DNA of 64,000 nucleotides from Synoicihabitans lomoniglobus (GCF_029023725.1 NZ_CP119075.1:1049501-1113500), one strand, 5' to 3'. Positions 11,201 to 18,919 are shown, counted from the stretch's first letter. Notes: generated from the sequence alone by a model not told the origin. Program-made: numbers and translations.

Positions 11201-11392
11201 ATATCGACCGTGATGACATTGTTCGTCGTGCCCATTGTTTACACGTGGATGGACAGTCTCTGTGTGCGTCTCACGGGTAAAAACAGCGCTCACGGACTGA
11301 AACGGGCGGCCGAGATCCGGGGTGATCTGGCCGGTGCTCCTTCGATGGCGGCCACGCATCCCGCGGTGGTTCCGGTATCAGGATTGCGGTGA
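8225..11392 (+). CDS. RND multidrug efflux pump, AcrB/MdtC type
   Basis: Proton-driven inner-membrane transporter of the hydrophobe/amphiphile exporter family. The 1055 residues start 'MILSDLSIRRPVICTV', the usual N-terminal amphipathic helix leading into TM1. Two halves each hold a large periplasmic loop. The TM4 motif 'ACVLAIGLVVDDAIVMLENIYRRIE' carries the paired Asp residues of the proton relay. A glycine-rich stretch (GGGGGPGRG) sits in the second periplasmic loop. The second TM bundle includes 'GLIMLIGLIAKNGILIVEFANQL'. It is in one operon with the adaptor just upstream. Its last 15 bases overlap the 3' end of the ABC permease gene on the other strand. Substrates are unknown. Confidence 0.95.
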   Translation: MILSDLSIRRPVICTVACLLVILIGVLTFNRLPVREYPNVESPSVSVSTTYRGASAEVVETKVTDPLEKQLSAVEGIKIMRSTSSEQSSRIAIEFDLNRNIDEAANDVRDLVARVRLPDEVDRPRISKVDPDTTPVVTLSFNSDVYDRLEIVELIENIVLPRIQTVPGVGSVQIDGERYAMRLWIDSDRLAAYNLTVADVQSALQRQNVEVPGGRIESQTREFPVRLMGSMSEVSDFENLVLATRGDYQVKFRDIGRVELGAEDYRSTTYFNGRLSVGVQILRQPSTNLLELCDGVKALIPVFQQEMPEGIVVELSKDDSAYVERTVDEVYNTLYEATFLVVLVIFLFLRNWRATLIPLVAVPVSLVGTVAIIATLGFSINILTLLACVLAIGLVVDDAIVMLENIYRRIEAGEKPVSAALHGARQVAFAIVATTLTLAAVFLPVAFQSGQTGRLFFEFGITLVVAVIMSSVVALTMSPMLCSRLLLPPRPGGGHGWFYDRTEPFFVALNRGFDVALRVAVRWRWGVFAATLAMVGLGGWLYTQLQRELIPAEDRGVFTANLRAPVGSTPQYMDSYGRQLEQEILKIPEIDRTFQRQSPGRAYVTGTLDVWEDRERTTQDVISDVRKIATDKITGVQVTVGPKRPFGGGGGPGRGSALQLVLMGSQFDELQVTGETFLDTMRESELFGPLRLYPSPTKPQLDVRIDRDKAADLGVPVSDIATTLETLLGSRRVTQFQRGSQQYYVILQVESTRRMTPHDLSRIYVRSSRGHLVQLSNLVSWNENAVPESYPHFNRLRSVTLSAPLADGVTMGDAVMFLQGVIPDLLPAGSTYAWDGPARQFIEGAGDTYMLFGLALLFTFLILAAQFESWVHPFTIFTGVAIAVSGGIIVLYATRFWGPALTDNLFARFGLIMLIGLIAKNGILIVEFANQLQIDDGLDAATAAFRATTIRFRPILMTSVSTILGAVPIAFAQGAGAEIRNPLGLVIVGGLAISTVMTLFVVPIVYTWMDSLCVRLTGKNSAHGLKRAAEIRGDLAGAPSMAATHPAVVPVSGLR

Positions 11393-12580
11393 CAAGTTGT
11401 CGGCCACGTTGGTCGCGTAGGCTTTCACGGCGGGAATGACGCCGCCCAGAGCGCACAACAAAATCATACCCAGTGGGGCCCACAGCATCACGGGGTGGTA
11501 GGTCCAGGTCCGCATCACCACGCCCGTTTCCTCGCGGATGATGGTGGCGGTGACGGCGGTGATGGCGGCATAGACCCCGAAGCCACCCACCATGCCGAAA
11601 CCGCCCAACGCGGCGGCTTCCAGGATGACGCTGCCAAACAAGGTGCCGCGGCCCGCTCCCAGAGCGCGCAAAATGGCGAGGTCGCGTCGGCGGGCGGAGA
11701 GTGAATTGTAGATCGCGACCAACACCCCCGCCGCGGAGACTACCGCGACCAGGTAGGCCACCAGGGCCAGCACGCGATCGAACCAGCCGATTTTTCCAAA
11801 CAAATCGGCGACGATGGCGGCAATGGGGTAGGCGAAGGTGAGGTGTTCGCCTTGACGGTTGAACAGGGTGTCGAGCATGAACCCGGCACTGGGGGAACGC
11901 AGCTGGATGAGCACGGCGCTGATCTCGTCGGCGGCGGCCGGATTGTGTCCACTCATGTGTTGGATGCCATGGAGGGGAATCCAGACGACCTTGTCCGTGG
12001 GCGTGTTGGACGGGGCGAGAATGCCGACGACCGTGTATTCGTCTTCGTGCTCATGGGCTTCACTGAACGCCAGACCATGAAACGGGTGAAACGTATCGCC
12101 GATTTTCAAGTCGAGTCGATCGGCGGCAAAGCTACCCAGCACGGCCTCGGACGCGTCTCCCGACCAGATCCGGCCGGCTTGCAGCTGGTGAGTTTGGCCG
12201 GGGCGGTATTCGACTGCGGTGAAAAGTTCCGGAGTGGTGCCAACGAGACGGAAGCCATCGAGGTTGTCACCCATGGCGATGGGAATCGCACGTTTAACGG
12301 CGCGGTGACGTTGGATCGCGGCGAAATCGGCGGCCGTGACATTGCCGACGGAAGCTTCGAGGTGAAAGATGGAGCTGAGCACGAGCTGCAGCTTCGACCC
12401 GCGGGCGCCGAGCACGGCATCGAAGCCGCTGTTGGCCTGCGTGAACGTGGTCCGCGTTTGGTCTTTGATCGCCCACACCGACAGCAGCAGACCCCCGGCG
12501 AGGGCGATGGCGGTGGCGGTCACGACGGTCGAAAGCAAATGCTGGCGCAGGCTGCGCAGCACGATGAAGGGAAGCGTCAT
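11378..12580 (-). CDS. ABC transporter permease, FtsX/MacB type
   Basis: Inner-membrane permease of a type VII ABC system. Its 400 residues have the family layout: one N-terminal TM helix ('VVTATAIALAGGLLLSVWAI'), a large periplasmic MacB-like core domain, then three C-terminal TM helices containing the FtsX domain ('LARRRDLAILRALGAGR'-like region near residue 300). Its ATG overlaps the stop of the upstream ATPase gene by 4 bases (ATGA), indicating translational coupling. MacB/LolCE-type permeases move lipoproteins or exported ligands by mechanotransmission rather than classical import. The real cargo is unknown. Confidence 0.88.
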   Translation of the reverse strand: MTLPFIVLRSLRQHLLSTVVTATAIALAGGLLLSVWAIKDQTRTTFTQANSGFDAVLGARGSKLQLVLSSIFHLEASVGNVTAADFAAIQRHRAVKRAIPIAMGDNLDGFRLVGTTPELFTAVEYRPGQTHQLQAGRIWSGDASEAVLGSFAADRLDLKIGDTFHPFHGLAFSEAHEHEDEYTVVGILAPSNTPTDKVVWIPLHGIQHMSGHNPAAADEISAVLIQLRSPSAGFMLDTLFNRQGEHLTFAYPIAAIVADLFGKIGWFDRVLALVAYLVAVVSAAGVLVAIYNSLSARRRDLAILRALGAGRGTLFGSVILEAAALGGFGMVGGFGVYAAITAVTATIIREETGVVMRTWTYHPVMLWAPLGMILLCALGGVIPAVKAYATNVADNLSPQS

Positions 12581-13260
12581 GGTTGGGTCGGCATTGCCGA
12601 TGGGTTGAGAGCCGAAAAATCTACAACTTCAGGGAACTCGGCCAGAACGGCATCGTCGTGGCTGACGAGCAGCAGGGCGGTTGGGTCTTCCGTGCAGACC
12701 TCGCGAATCAGACTCAGGGTATTGTCGGCGTTGCGCCGATCGAGGTTGCCGGTGGGTTCATCGGCGAGGACCAGGCGGGGACGTTTGGCCAGCGCGCGGG
12801 CGACAGCGACGCGTTGTTGCTGGCCCGTGGAGAGCTCGCGGGGACGATGAGACAGCCGATCCGAGAGTCCGACCCGATCGAGCATGGCGACCGCTCGTTT
12901 CCGATCGATCCCACCCGGAGAAAACGCCATGCCGAGCAACACGTTTTCCAGTGCGGTGTAGCCTTGGAGTAGGTTGAAAGTCTGGAAAATGTAGCCGATG
13001 TTGGTGGCGCGCACACGATCGCGGCGGGCTTCGGAAAGTTGCGAAAGTTCGATGCCATCAAAACAGATCGACCCCGCGTCGGCGGGGAGAATACCCGCGA
13101 TCAAATGGAGAAACGTGGTCTTGCCCGAACCGCTGCGGCCGCGCAGGGCGAGATGTGTTTCCGGTGCCAGTTCAAACGTGTCGATATCGATAATGCGGGT
13201 TGTGTCACCGGCCGGGCCGGCGAAGCTTTTCTGGAGTCCGGAAATGGTGAGAAGTGACAC
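12577..13260 (-). CDS. ABC transporter ATPase, LolD/MacB type
   Basis: ATP-binding subunit for the permease that follows it. The 227 residues carry Walker A 'GRSGSGKTT' (about 41-49), a Q-loop, the signature 'LSTGQQQRVAVARAL', Walker B 'RLVLADEP' and the switch His in 'LLVSHD'. The 'EPTGNLD' stretch after Walker B is typical of the LolD/MacB group. The start is GTG at 13258-13260, giving MSLLTISGLQKSF. It is the first gene of a two-gene minus-strand operon and is divergent from the DUF3299 gene, so the 230-base gap holds the promoters for both. Confidence 0.92.
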   Translation of the reverse strand: MSLLTISGLQKSFAGPAGDTTRIIDIDTFELAPETHLALRGRSGSGKTTFLHLIAGILPADAGSICFDGIELSQLSEARRDRVRATNIGYIFQTFNLLQGYTALENVLLGMAFSPGGIDRKRAVAMLDRVGLSDRLSHRPRELSTGQQQRVAVARALAKRPRLVLADEPTGNLDRRNADNTLSLIREVCTEDPTALLLVSHDDAVLAEFPEVVDFSALNPSAMPTQP

Positions 13261-13414
13261 GGGAAAAAGTCGCGGGCTGAGGTTTCACGTGGGTCGGTCA
13301 CAGCGCTCGTGCCGGAACGGCAAGCGACTGGTCGAGGGGACGCAGGCTCGCGGAATTTCCCACGACGCAGCGACAGGACGGGCAGGCCCGGGCGAGCGCA
13401 ATCGGCGGCGTTAT

Positions 13415-13489
13415 ATCAATTGATCTATTTTTTGGGCCACGCGGTCCGGGTGGGGCGGTTGACTCCCCGGGAGGTCGACCAACGTTGGT
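13415..13489. promoter_or_regulatory. Divergent intergenic region with two perfect palindromes
   Basis: Between the ABC operon (leftward) and the DUF3299 gene (rightward), ATCAATTGAT at 13415-13424 sits in the only AT-rich patch of the gap. ACCAACGTTGGT at 13478-13489 ends five bases before the DUF3299 ATG. Both are exact palindromes of operator size and position. No regulator can be named; a metal or stress repressor acting on both genes is only a guess. Confidence 0.35.
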
Positions 13490-13493
13490 AAGC

Positions 13494-14009
13494 ATGCACC
13501 CACGTTGGCGACGGATTCTTCTGACAACGCTGTGGATCGCCTTGCTGAGCGCGGCGGGAGTTCGCGCCATGGAGGCGGCCGAAGGCAAAATCTCGCTCAA
13601 GGACTATGTGCCGGTCGGATTCAATTTTCTGGGGAAATTTGAGATCGACCTGAACGATCTCGAAGCGATTGGGAGCATGACGGAGGAGGAGTATGCCGCT
13701 GCCAAGATCCCGGATGATATCAAGGAATTGGATGGGAAAAAGGTGTGTATTCCGGCCTACATGCTACCGGTGGTGTTTGCCGACGGCGGGGTGACGGAGT
13801 TTCTGGGCATGGCCAGCACCACCTCGTGTTGTTATGGCGTGGAGCCGAAACTCACCGAAATCATTGCGGTGCGGATGACCAAAGGATCCACCCAATCCTT
13901 GATGGACAGCCCGTTGTTTTTGTTTGGCACCCTCCGAGTGGGACCCGTGGTGGACGACGGCTTCGTCACTGCGATCTACTCCATGGAGTGCGACAAAGTG
14001 AGCTGGTAG
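13494..14009 (+). CDS. Exported DUF3299 protein
   Basis: Small secreted protein of 171 residues from ATG 13494; TTG 13485 is possible but adds only MVS. The N-terminus is a signal peptide (basic MHPRWRR, then TTLWIALLSAAGVRA). The remainder matches the DUF3299 pattern: 'KKVCIPAYMLPV', a 'TTSCCYGVEP' segment with two adjacent cysteines, then 'GTLRVGPVVDDG'. Members of this family are found beside MacB-type ABC transporters, as here. In some gammaproteobacteria such clusters respond to zinc, so a role in metal homeostasis is a possibility, not a demonstration. Biochemical function is unknown. Confidence 0.8.
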   Translation: MHPRWRRILLTTLWIALLSAAGVRAMEAAEGKISLKDYVPVGFNFLGKFEIDLNDLEAIGSMTEEEYAAAKIPDDIKELDGKKVCIPAYMLPVVFADGGVTEFLGMASTTSCCYGVEPKLTEIIAVRMTKGSTQSLMDSPLFLFGTLRVGPVVDDGFVTAIYSMECDKVSW

Positions 14010-14192
14010 TCGAAACGGCGGGCATAGCCGCGGCGGGAACCAGCCGGGGACGCGCTTACACCGCGGTTTGCCCTGCGTGCTTGCGGTCGCGCAGATTGCG
14101 TGTCTCCTCACTCGCTCCCTGCAAGATGCAGGGGAAGGAGGAGCTTAGGCATCTGGTGTCACGCTTTGACGCTCCAGATGCCATTTTGAAAA
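14010..14192 (+). terminator. Gap after DUF3299 gene with a 9-bp hairpin
   Basis: GGCATCTGG (14148-14156) pairs exactly with CCAGATGCC (14174-14182), followed by ATTTTG, so it can end transcription of the DUF3299 gene. It is chromosomal DNA that would directly adjoin the tRNA-Asn 3' end if the island were absent. I see no gene in this gap. Confidence 0.45.
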
Positions 14193-14238
14193 TGGCTGCT
14201 CGGGCTGGGGTCGAACCAGCGACCAAGTGATTAACAGT
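14193..14238. repeat. attL: tRNA-Asn 3' fragment (46 bp)
   Basis: Exact copy of the CCA end, T-arm, variable loop, and the anticodon 3' strand plus loop of the tRNA-Asn at 30003-30077. It diverges at 14239. It has no 5' half, so it is not a functional tRNA. The crossover must lie somewhere within these 46 bases. Confidence 0.92.
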
Positions 14239-14320
14239 TATTGGCTTTACGTGTCCTCATCTGTCCGTATTTATCCGTTTTAGCCTGCTAAATTCGTGGG
14301 TTTTCATAGGTAAACTAGCG

Positions 14321-15706
14321 ATGAAAGACAAAGACAGCAAAAGTCAGACGCGGACAATTGAGGACAGAAAAAACCGGACAGAAACCGGACAGACAAAGTC
14401 CCGATCCAAAACCACGAGACTCCCCAAGACCCATCAGGACTACTGGCGGGCGAAACTTAAACGTCGCGCATACGTTGGTAGGACGGGGGAGCGGGCGGAG
14501 GTGCCTGAGTGGCAGGTGAGGATGTTTCACCAGAGGCGTGAAAGTTGGTTCAACTTGGATACTGCCAATCAAGCGGCGGCGGCGGTGAAGGCACGGGACA
14601 TCTACCTTTCGCTTATTTCGGTTGGCTGGGAAGCGACGCTGGAGCGATACAAGCCCGGTGCGGAAAAACAGGACCGAGGTTGCACCGTTGGGGAGTTTCT
14701 CGCCGACGTAGGCAAACGGAGTCACCTCAAGCCAGCCACCCTCCGTCGATACGCCGTGAAGCTTCGGAAGATGGTTTCCGACATTGCCAAACTGGAGGTG
14801 GGGTTGAAAGCGAAGGCTAGGCGGGCGAAGTATGACTACGTGAACGGCGGGCGGGCGGCTTGGCTGGCGAAGATCGATGGACAGCCCCTCGACGTGCTTA
14901 CGCCCGACTCTGTGAACGCTTGGCGCAACGCCTATGTCGCCCGTGCCGGAAGTGATCCGACGCGCCGCAAGTCGGCGGAACGGTCTGCTGCATCTTATCT
15001 TCGATGCACTCGCGCCCTGTTCACCCCAGACGTGCTGAATCTGTTGAAAGTGAATTTCCCGGCGAATCCGTATGAGGGTATGAAATTAAAGGACCCGGGT
15101 CCGCAGCGTTATCATTCGGACGTGAACGCGGAATGGCTCCTAGCGTGCGCTCAGCGCGAATTGTGGCCGACGAATAGACAGGAGTTCCTCGGACTGGTTT
15201 TGGCTCTTTGGGCCGGATTGCGACGCAAGGAAGCCGATTTACTTTTGTGGGAGCAGGTGGATCTTGCCGAAGGCTGTATTCACCTCCGTCGGTCGAAGTG
15301 GTTCGAACCGAAAACGGAAGAGTCTCAGCGAACGATCGATTTGGCGGCGACTGCCGTTGAAGTTCTGAAAGAATTTAAGAACGGGTGCGTGTCCGAGTTC
15401 GTGATGGAAGGGGCCCAGCCTAACCCGGCGGCGTCCTACGACTATTACCGGTGCGATTGCACGTGGCGTCGGCTGAACGCTTGGTTGAAAGAGAAGGGCG
15501 TGAAACAGGCGAAGGCGATCCACGGGCTTCGAAAAGAGTCCGGTTCCTTGGTCGCGGCAGATTTTGGGATCGAGGCTGCACGCCAGCACCTCGGCCACCG
15601 GGACATTCGCGTTACGAGTGCGCACTACGTAGCCAAACGGAAGCGAGTGGAGGTGAGCATAGGCGGTGCTCGACTGCGTCCGTTGGAGGTAGCAGATGAG
15701 TCCTGA
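14321..15706 (+). CDS. Tyrosine recombinase (island integrase)
   Basis: Phage-type integrase of 461 residues that would catalyse integration and excision between the tRNA-Asn att sites. The first 50 residues are basic and Thr/Lys rich. A SAM-like core-binding domain follows (about 120-240), then the catalytic domain. Catalytic residues visible: R301 ('AGLRRKEADLLLWEQVD'), H401 and R404 ('HGLRKESGS'), H426 ('QHLGHRDI') and nucleophile Y436 ('SAHYVAK'). All five expected positions are intact. ATG 14321 opens 82 bases after attL, the usual place for a tRNA-directed integrase. A 28-bp repeat shared with the right end lies inside codons 17-26. Confidence 0.93.
   Translation: MKDKDSKSQTRTIEDRKNRTETGQTKSRSKTTRLPKTHQDYWRAKLKRRAYVGRTGERAEVPEWQVRMFHQRRESWFNLDTANQAAAAVKARDIYLSLISVGWEATLERYKPGAEKQDRGCTVGEFLADVGKRSHLKPATLRRYAVKLRKMVSDIAKLEVGLKAKARRAKYDYVNGGRAAWLAKIDGQPLDVLTPDSVNAWRNAYVARAGSDPTRRKSAERSAASYLRCTRALFTPDVLNLLKVNFPANPYEGMKLKDPGPQRYHSDVNAEWLLACAQRELWPTNRQEFLGLVLALWAGLRRKEADLLLWEQVDLAEGCIHLRRSKWFEPKTEESQRTIDLAATAVEVLKEFKNGCVSEFVMEGAQPNPAASYDYYRCDCTWRRLNAWLKEKGVKQAKAIHGLRKESGSLVAADFGIEAARQHLGHRDIRVTSAHYVAKRKRVEVSIGGARLRPLEVADES
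14370..14397. repeat. Left arm-type repeat, two tandem CCGGACAG units
   Basis: A 28-base segment identical to 29932-29959, built from two tandem copies of ACCGGACAGA. More copies of the short motif lie around it: AGGACAG at 14361-14367 and its complement CTGTCCG at 14261-14267. Position and repetition fit integrase or excisionase arm-binding sites. It overlaps the start of the integrase gene. Confidence 0.6.
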
Positions 15707-16556
15707 ACTGAATGAGACCATTGCCGTGGGGCGAAAGGGACTTGATGCGGTAGCTCGTTTGGAGTGCCGCGCATTCTCGGGCGATCCTTTGGCAATACTG
15801 GAGCTCGTATCGTTGGCGCGTGCTGCAACGGAAGCAGTTCATGGAGTTTGGTTCAACGAGACCCCGGCGAATCAGCCACATTACAGCCCTTTCGATCCAT
15901 GCCCGTATGAACCTCAACAGGTTCTTAGTCTCGTCGCCCGCAGGGAGGCTCTGCATTTTTGGTGTGGAGGAGACGGTTTCGGAATGTTTCCTATTCTCGG
16001 CTATCCGAACAAATCAGAGGCCGCGAACCGTCAGAAAACGATGCTATGCGGGATTCAGAAGGGACCGTGGTTTACAGGGAAAAAACGACAGAAGCTCCCT
16101 CCGGTTCAGAAATTGTGGGAGTTCATTGTCGCGCCAGCGTTCCAACAAATCCGAATGGCCGCAGAACCCACTGGTCAGGGCATCGAGACGGACATTTTCG
16201 CCCTACCTGAACTGACCAAAGAAACCCGTGCTGACTGGGTTGCACTCATCGTGCGTTGGCTCATCGAGACCTATCCGCGCCCGCTCTCAGACAGGCATTC
16301 CGCACTCTATCAATTGGCGACTGAGAGGAACGGTAAACAAATCATCAGCCGAAAACGGACTCGTCTCAAAACGTGGAAGGAGAATAGGCCAAGTTCCAAC
16401 AAGGGAGGACTGAGCCCGGAGGACGACGACGAATACAAACGCAGGCTCAGCAAAATTGAAGCGGAGAGTAAAAATCCGCCGGGTGTTTCGCCTAAGCGCA
16501 TCGAAGACGGTCTAACTGAGGCGTTCACGACCTGGTTCGCCAATAACCTCCCATAG
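15696..16556 (+). CDS. Hypothetical island protein
   Basis: I do not recognise a family for these 286 residues. ATG 15696 lies inside the last codons of the integrase (11-base overlap, different frame), so the two are probably translated together. The N-terminal half is mixed alpha/beta with aromatic clusters ('HFWCGGDGFGMFPILGYPNK'). The middle has an amphipathic helix region ('ADWVALIVRWLIETYPRPL'). The C-terminal 70 residues are basic and charged ('RKRTRLKTWKENRPSSNKGG'), which suggests nucleic-acid contact. No signal peptide or membrane segment is seen. Being tied to the integrase, it may be a recombination accessory factor; this is a guess from context only. Confidence 0.7.
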   Translation: MSPELNETIAVGRKGLDAVARLECRAFSGDPLAILELVSLARAATEAVHGVWFNETPANQPHYSPFDPCPYEPQQVLSLVARREALHFWCGGDGFGMFPILGYPNKSEAANRQKTMLCGIQKGPWFTGKKRQKLPPVQKLWEFIVAPAFQQIRMAAEPTGQGIETDIFALPELTKETRADWVALIVRWLIETYPRPLSDRHSALYQLATERNGKQIISRKRTRLKTWKENRPSSNKGGLSPEDDDEYKRRLSKIEAESKNPPGVSPKRIEDGLTEAFTTWFANNLP

Positions 16557-16656
16557 GTTTCAATGTGCACAAAATGCAACTCCGTCATTTTGTGCACGCC
16601 GCGCTGAGACAGCGCACCTCCGTTTCTGATAGGTTCTCGTCTGCACTATTGCAGAC

Positions 16657-16884
16657 ATGAATACATCCCAAAACAACGAACACTCGGCGGTCACTTCCGG
16701 TCCTCGCCAATTTCTCAAAGCCCGCCCATTAGCAGATCGCCTGGGTATCAATCCGAGGACCCTTTTCCGCTGGGCGGAGAGTGGGCGGATTTCCAAATTC
16801 AAGATTCATCAACGCCTCGTCGTGTTCGACGTGGCCGAGGTGGAACGGTTGATCGAAGACAGCCGCATTGGTGGTCGGAATTGA
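16657..16884 (+). CDS. Small HTH protein, excisionase/MerR-like
   Basis: 75 residues with one winged-helix/MerR-type DNA-binding fold of the helix-turn-helix 17 kind: 'FLKARPLADRLGINPRTLFRWAESGRISKFKIHQRLVVFDVAEVERLIE'. Such proteins act as recombination directionality factors (excisionases) or as repressors on islands. ATG 16657 follows a 100-base gap after the hypothetical gene, and the next HTH gene begins nine bases after its stop, so they share an operon. The arm repeats near both island ends would be its expected targets if it is the excisionase. Confidence 0.75.
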   Translation: MNTSQNNEHSAVTSGPRQFLKARPLADRLGINPRTLFRWAESGRISKFKIHQRLVVFDVAEVERLIEDSRIGGRN

Positions 16885-16893
16885 AAGGACCGA

Positions 16894-17367
16894 ATGGACC
16901 TGACATTCACACCAGCGAAACTCGTTTCTCGTTCGGAAGTGCGGCAGATGCTTGGCATCGAGACGAAATCGAACCGACTACTTCGCAGTCTGGAGAAGTC
17001 CGGTGACTTGCCGCCCGTTCGGCTTTCCTACAAGCGCGTCTGCTACCGTCTCGTTGACGTGCTCAGGTTGTTTCGTCGATACGACGAGACACTTCCCCCG
17101 GAGCCCCCTTATCCCGAATTGATTGCGAAGTCACAGATGGGGGCAAGGAAACATAAATTCCACCCCGATCCTGTCGCCCCCGCGCTACAGCCAGCAGACC
17201 ACGCATGGCAAATTCTGAAATTCCGTCAATGGACCGACGAACGCCAAGCTGAGCTGGAAGCCGTAGCGGCCAAGTTGACGAAAGGGCAGCTCCGGTATCG
17301 TCGGCGCGTGATCGCGGATCGCCGCCGATTTATTCGAGAAATGGAAGAAGGGAGAGTGTCGCGATGA
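16894..17367 (+). CDS. HTH protein with charged helical tail
   Basis: 157 residues. The N-terminal 65 form a second MerR/excisionase-like DNA-binding domain ('LVSRSEVRQMLGIETKSNRLLRSLEKSGDLPPVRLSYKRV' region). A proline-rich linker follows, then a strongly basic helical C-terminus ('ELEAVAAKLTKGQLRYRRRV'). The stop overlaps the next start by 4 bases (ATGA). Probably an island regulator or a recombination/replication accessory protein. It is not a duplicate of the preceding HTH protein, since the sequences differ. Confidence 0.65.
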   Translation: MDLTFTPAKLVSRSEVRQMLGIETKSNRLLRSLEKSGDLPPVRLSYKRVCYRLVDVLRLFRRYDETLPPEPPYPELIAKSQMGARKHKFHPDPVAPALQPADHAWQILKFRQWTDERQAELEAVAAKLTKGQLRYRRRVIADRRRFIREMEEGRVSR

Positions 17368-17567
17368 GCCGATCGGTGCCAAAGTCCAAGCCAAGCAGTA
17401 TCCCCGATGTGAAGACGCAGCTGCATAACATGCGGTCCAAGCAACGCCGACTCTGCGACGCGATTCGTCAGCGCGAAAAACACTTAGCCAGACTGGAAGC
17501 GTCGGCCGCCTTGGCGGTCGAGACGCCGCCGGTCCGCTCACGTCATGGAATGCAAACAAAGCGCTGA
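17364..17567 (+). CDS. Small basic helical protein
   Basis: 67 residues, start overlapping the stop of the HTH gene by 4 bases. The middle ('VKTQLHNMRSKQRRLCDAIRQREKHLARLEASAALA') is a predicted amphipathic or coiled-coil helix, basic overall. No family is recognised. Tight coupling on both sides (its 3' end overlaps the primase-like gene by 23 bases) supports a real gene. A role with the HTH proteins or the replication protein is possible. Confidence 0.55.
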   Translation: MSRSVPKSKPSSIPDVKTQLHNMRSKQRRLCDAIRQREKHLARLEASAALAVETPPVRSRHGMQTKR

Positions 17568-18867
17568 GCCCTCTATTTTGATGGATCGACGCTTCACCGT
17601 CTTTCCTTCGCTAAAATCTAAACGTGACCCGCAAAACGTTTCGTTGCGCCAATTTCTGGCGGACGTGGAACTCGGGAAATGGCGAGAGTCCGTCGAAAGG
17701 ATTCGATCGTGCGAATCGAAGGATGAAGCCAGCCATCTCAAAAACCGCCTACCTATCGCTAAGGTTTCCGGAACATTCGACGGACTTAAGGCAACGGACA
17801 TTGTAGAGCCGAGCGGCTTGTTGTGCCTCGACCTCGATGACTTAGGTGCGCGGGCAGATGAAGTCCGGCGGACTCTTAAGGCTGATGTTTATGTGCTCGC
17901 GTTTTTTGTCTCTCCAAGCGGTCGCGGTCTCAAAGTGATCGTAGGGACCCAAGTCGCCGAGATTTCCGATCACCGAGCATGCTTCGAACGGGCTAGTGTT
18001 CACTTCAAGTCGGTGCTCCCGGCTGATGTTCTCATCGATCCCAGACCGAGCAATGTGGCATCCAATTGCTTCGCGAGTTTTGACTCTCGGGTTTGGAGGG
18101 CTTCTAGCGAGCGTTTGGTGTTCGGTCCGGGGGACTGCGATTCAGAAAAAAAAAGTCCGACGGGGTGTGATGTAGATGCATCACATGTGATGCAGTCTTT
18201 TGAGAAGGAACTCTTTTCTCCTTCCTCCTCAGAGAGGGCAGCGCTTGGGAGGGAGGATTCCTCCCGATTGATTGCCTGCAATCACATGTCGACCCCGCCA
18301 GCCCACATCGACTGCGATCTCAGCGAATTCGTCGAGCGCAACGTTTGGAGAGATTGGGTAAGTCGAACGCCCTATGTTGCTGCCAAGCGAAACGCATTCA
18401 TTGCCGACCGAGTTCCATTGCTTCTCAACTTGGTTTGCGCGGAGTTGGTGGCAGTGCTCAGCGTGAAATGGTTCGATGGTGCTCCCGGTGGACTGTTTCA
18501 CGACACACGCGAACGGCATTGGAACGAAACATGGAGCATGATTGGAGGGTGTCGGGAATCATGGCCTACCGTTCGGAACATAGGACGTGACGGTCGACGA
18601 ATCTACCAAGACCTAAAGGACGACCGATTGCGTGCGGTCTTCCGAATCTGTCATAGCCTCAGTATCTCCAAGAAGAACTTCGCCACCCGGCAATTCTACC
18701 TCACCGCTACGAATCTTTCTGAACGCATGCTGTGCGCGTGCCAAACTGCAGCTCGACAACTTAACTACCTCGAAAATGCAGGTGCCATCAAGGTGATTGA
18801 GAAAGGCGAACTGAGACGCAAAGGTCATCCCGCGCGTGCGACATTCTATCAATGGATGTTGTCGTAA
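17545..18867 (+). CDS. VirE_N / BT4734-like primase-fold protein
   Basis: 440 residues from ATG 17545; ATG 17581 (MDRRFTVF) is an alternative. The N-terminal 200 residues match the VirE N-terminal domain found in mobile-element replication proteins. It has the run 'RLPIAKVSGTF', then 'EPSGLLCLDLDDLG' with the paired acidic residues, then 'VLAFFVSPSGRGLKVIV'. These are AEP/PrimPol-type features. Such domains are usually fused to a DUF3987 or VirE helicase. Here no Walker A is visible, and the C-terminal half looks like a helical/winged-helix region ('LRAVFRICHSLSISKKNFATRQFY'). A priming or origin-binding role in island replication is inferred. It ends 50 bases before the convergent hsdR stop. 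Confidence 0.65.
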   Translation: MECKQSAEPSILMDRRFTVFPSLKSKRDPQNVSLRQFLADVELGKWRESVERIRSCESKDEASHLKNRLPIAKVSGTFDGLKATDIVEPSGLLCLDLDDLGARADEVRRTLKADVYVLAFFVSPSGRGLKVIVGTQVAEISDHRACFERASVHFKSVLPADVLIDPRPSNVASNCFASFDSRVWRASSERLVFGPGDCDSEKKSPTGCDVDASHVMQSFEKELFSPSSSERAALGREDSSRLIACNHMSTPPAHIDCDLSEFVERNVWRDWVSRTPYVAAKRNAFIADRVPLLLNLVCAELVAVLSVKWFDGAPGGLFHDTRERHWNETWSMIGGCRESWPTVRNIGRDGRRIYQDLKDDRLRAVFRICHSLSISKKNFATRQFYLTATNLSERMLCACQTAARQLNYLENAGAIKVIEKGELRRKGHPARATFYQWMLS

Positions 18868-18919
18868 ACCACGACCAGCGTAGGCAGGCCTTACTGCAGA
18901 TTGTTTCGGCGTGAACGAT

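Noticed and set aside
14148..14182. Hairpin as the native terminator of tRNA-Asn before integration
   Set aside because: Read on the minus strand it has no T-run after the stem; on the plus strand it fits better as the DUF3299 gene terminator.
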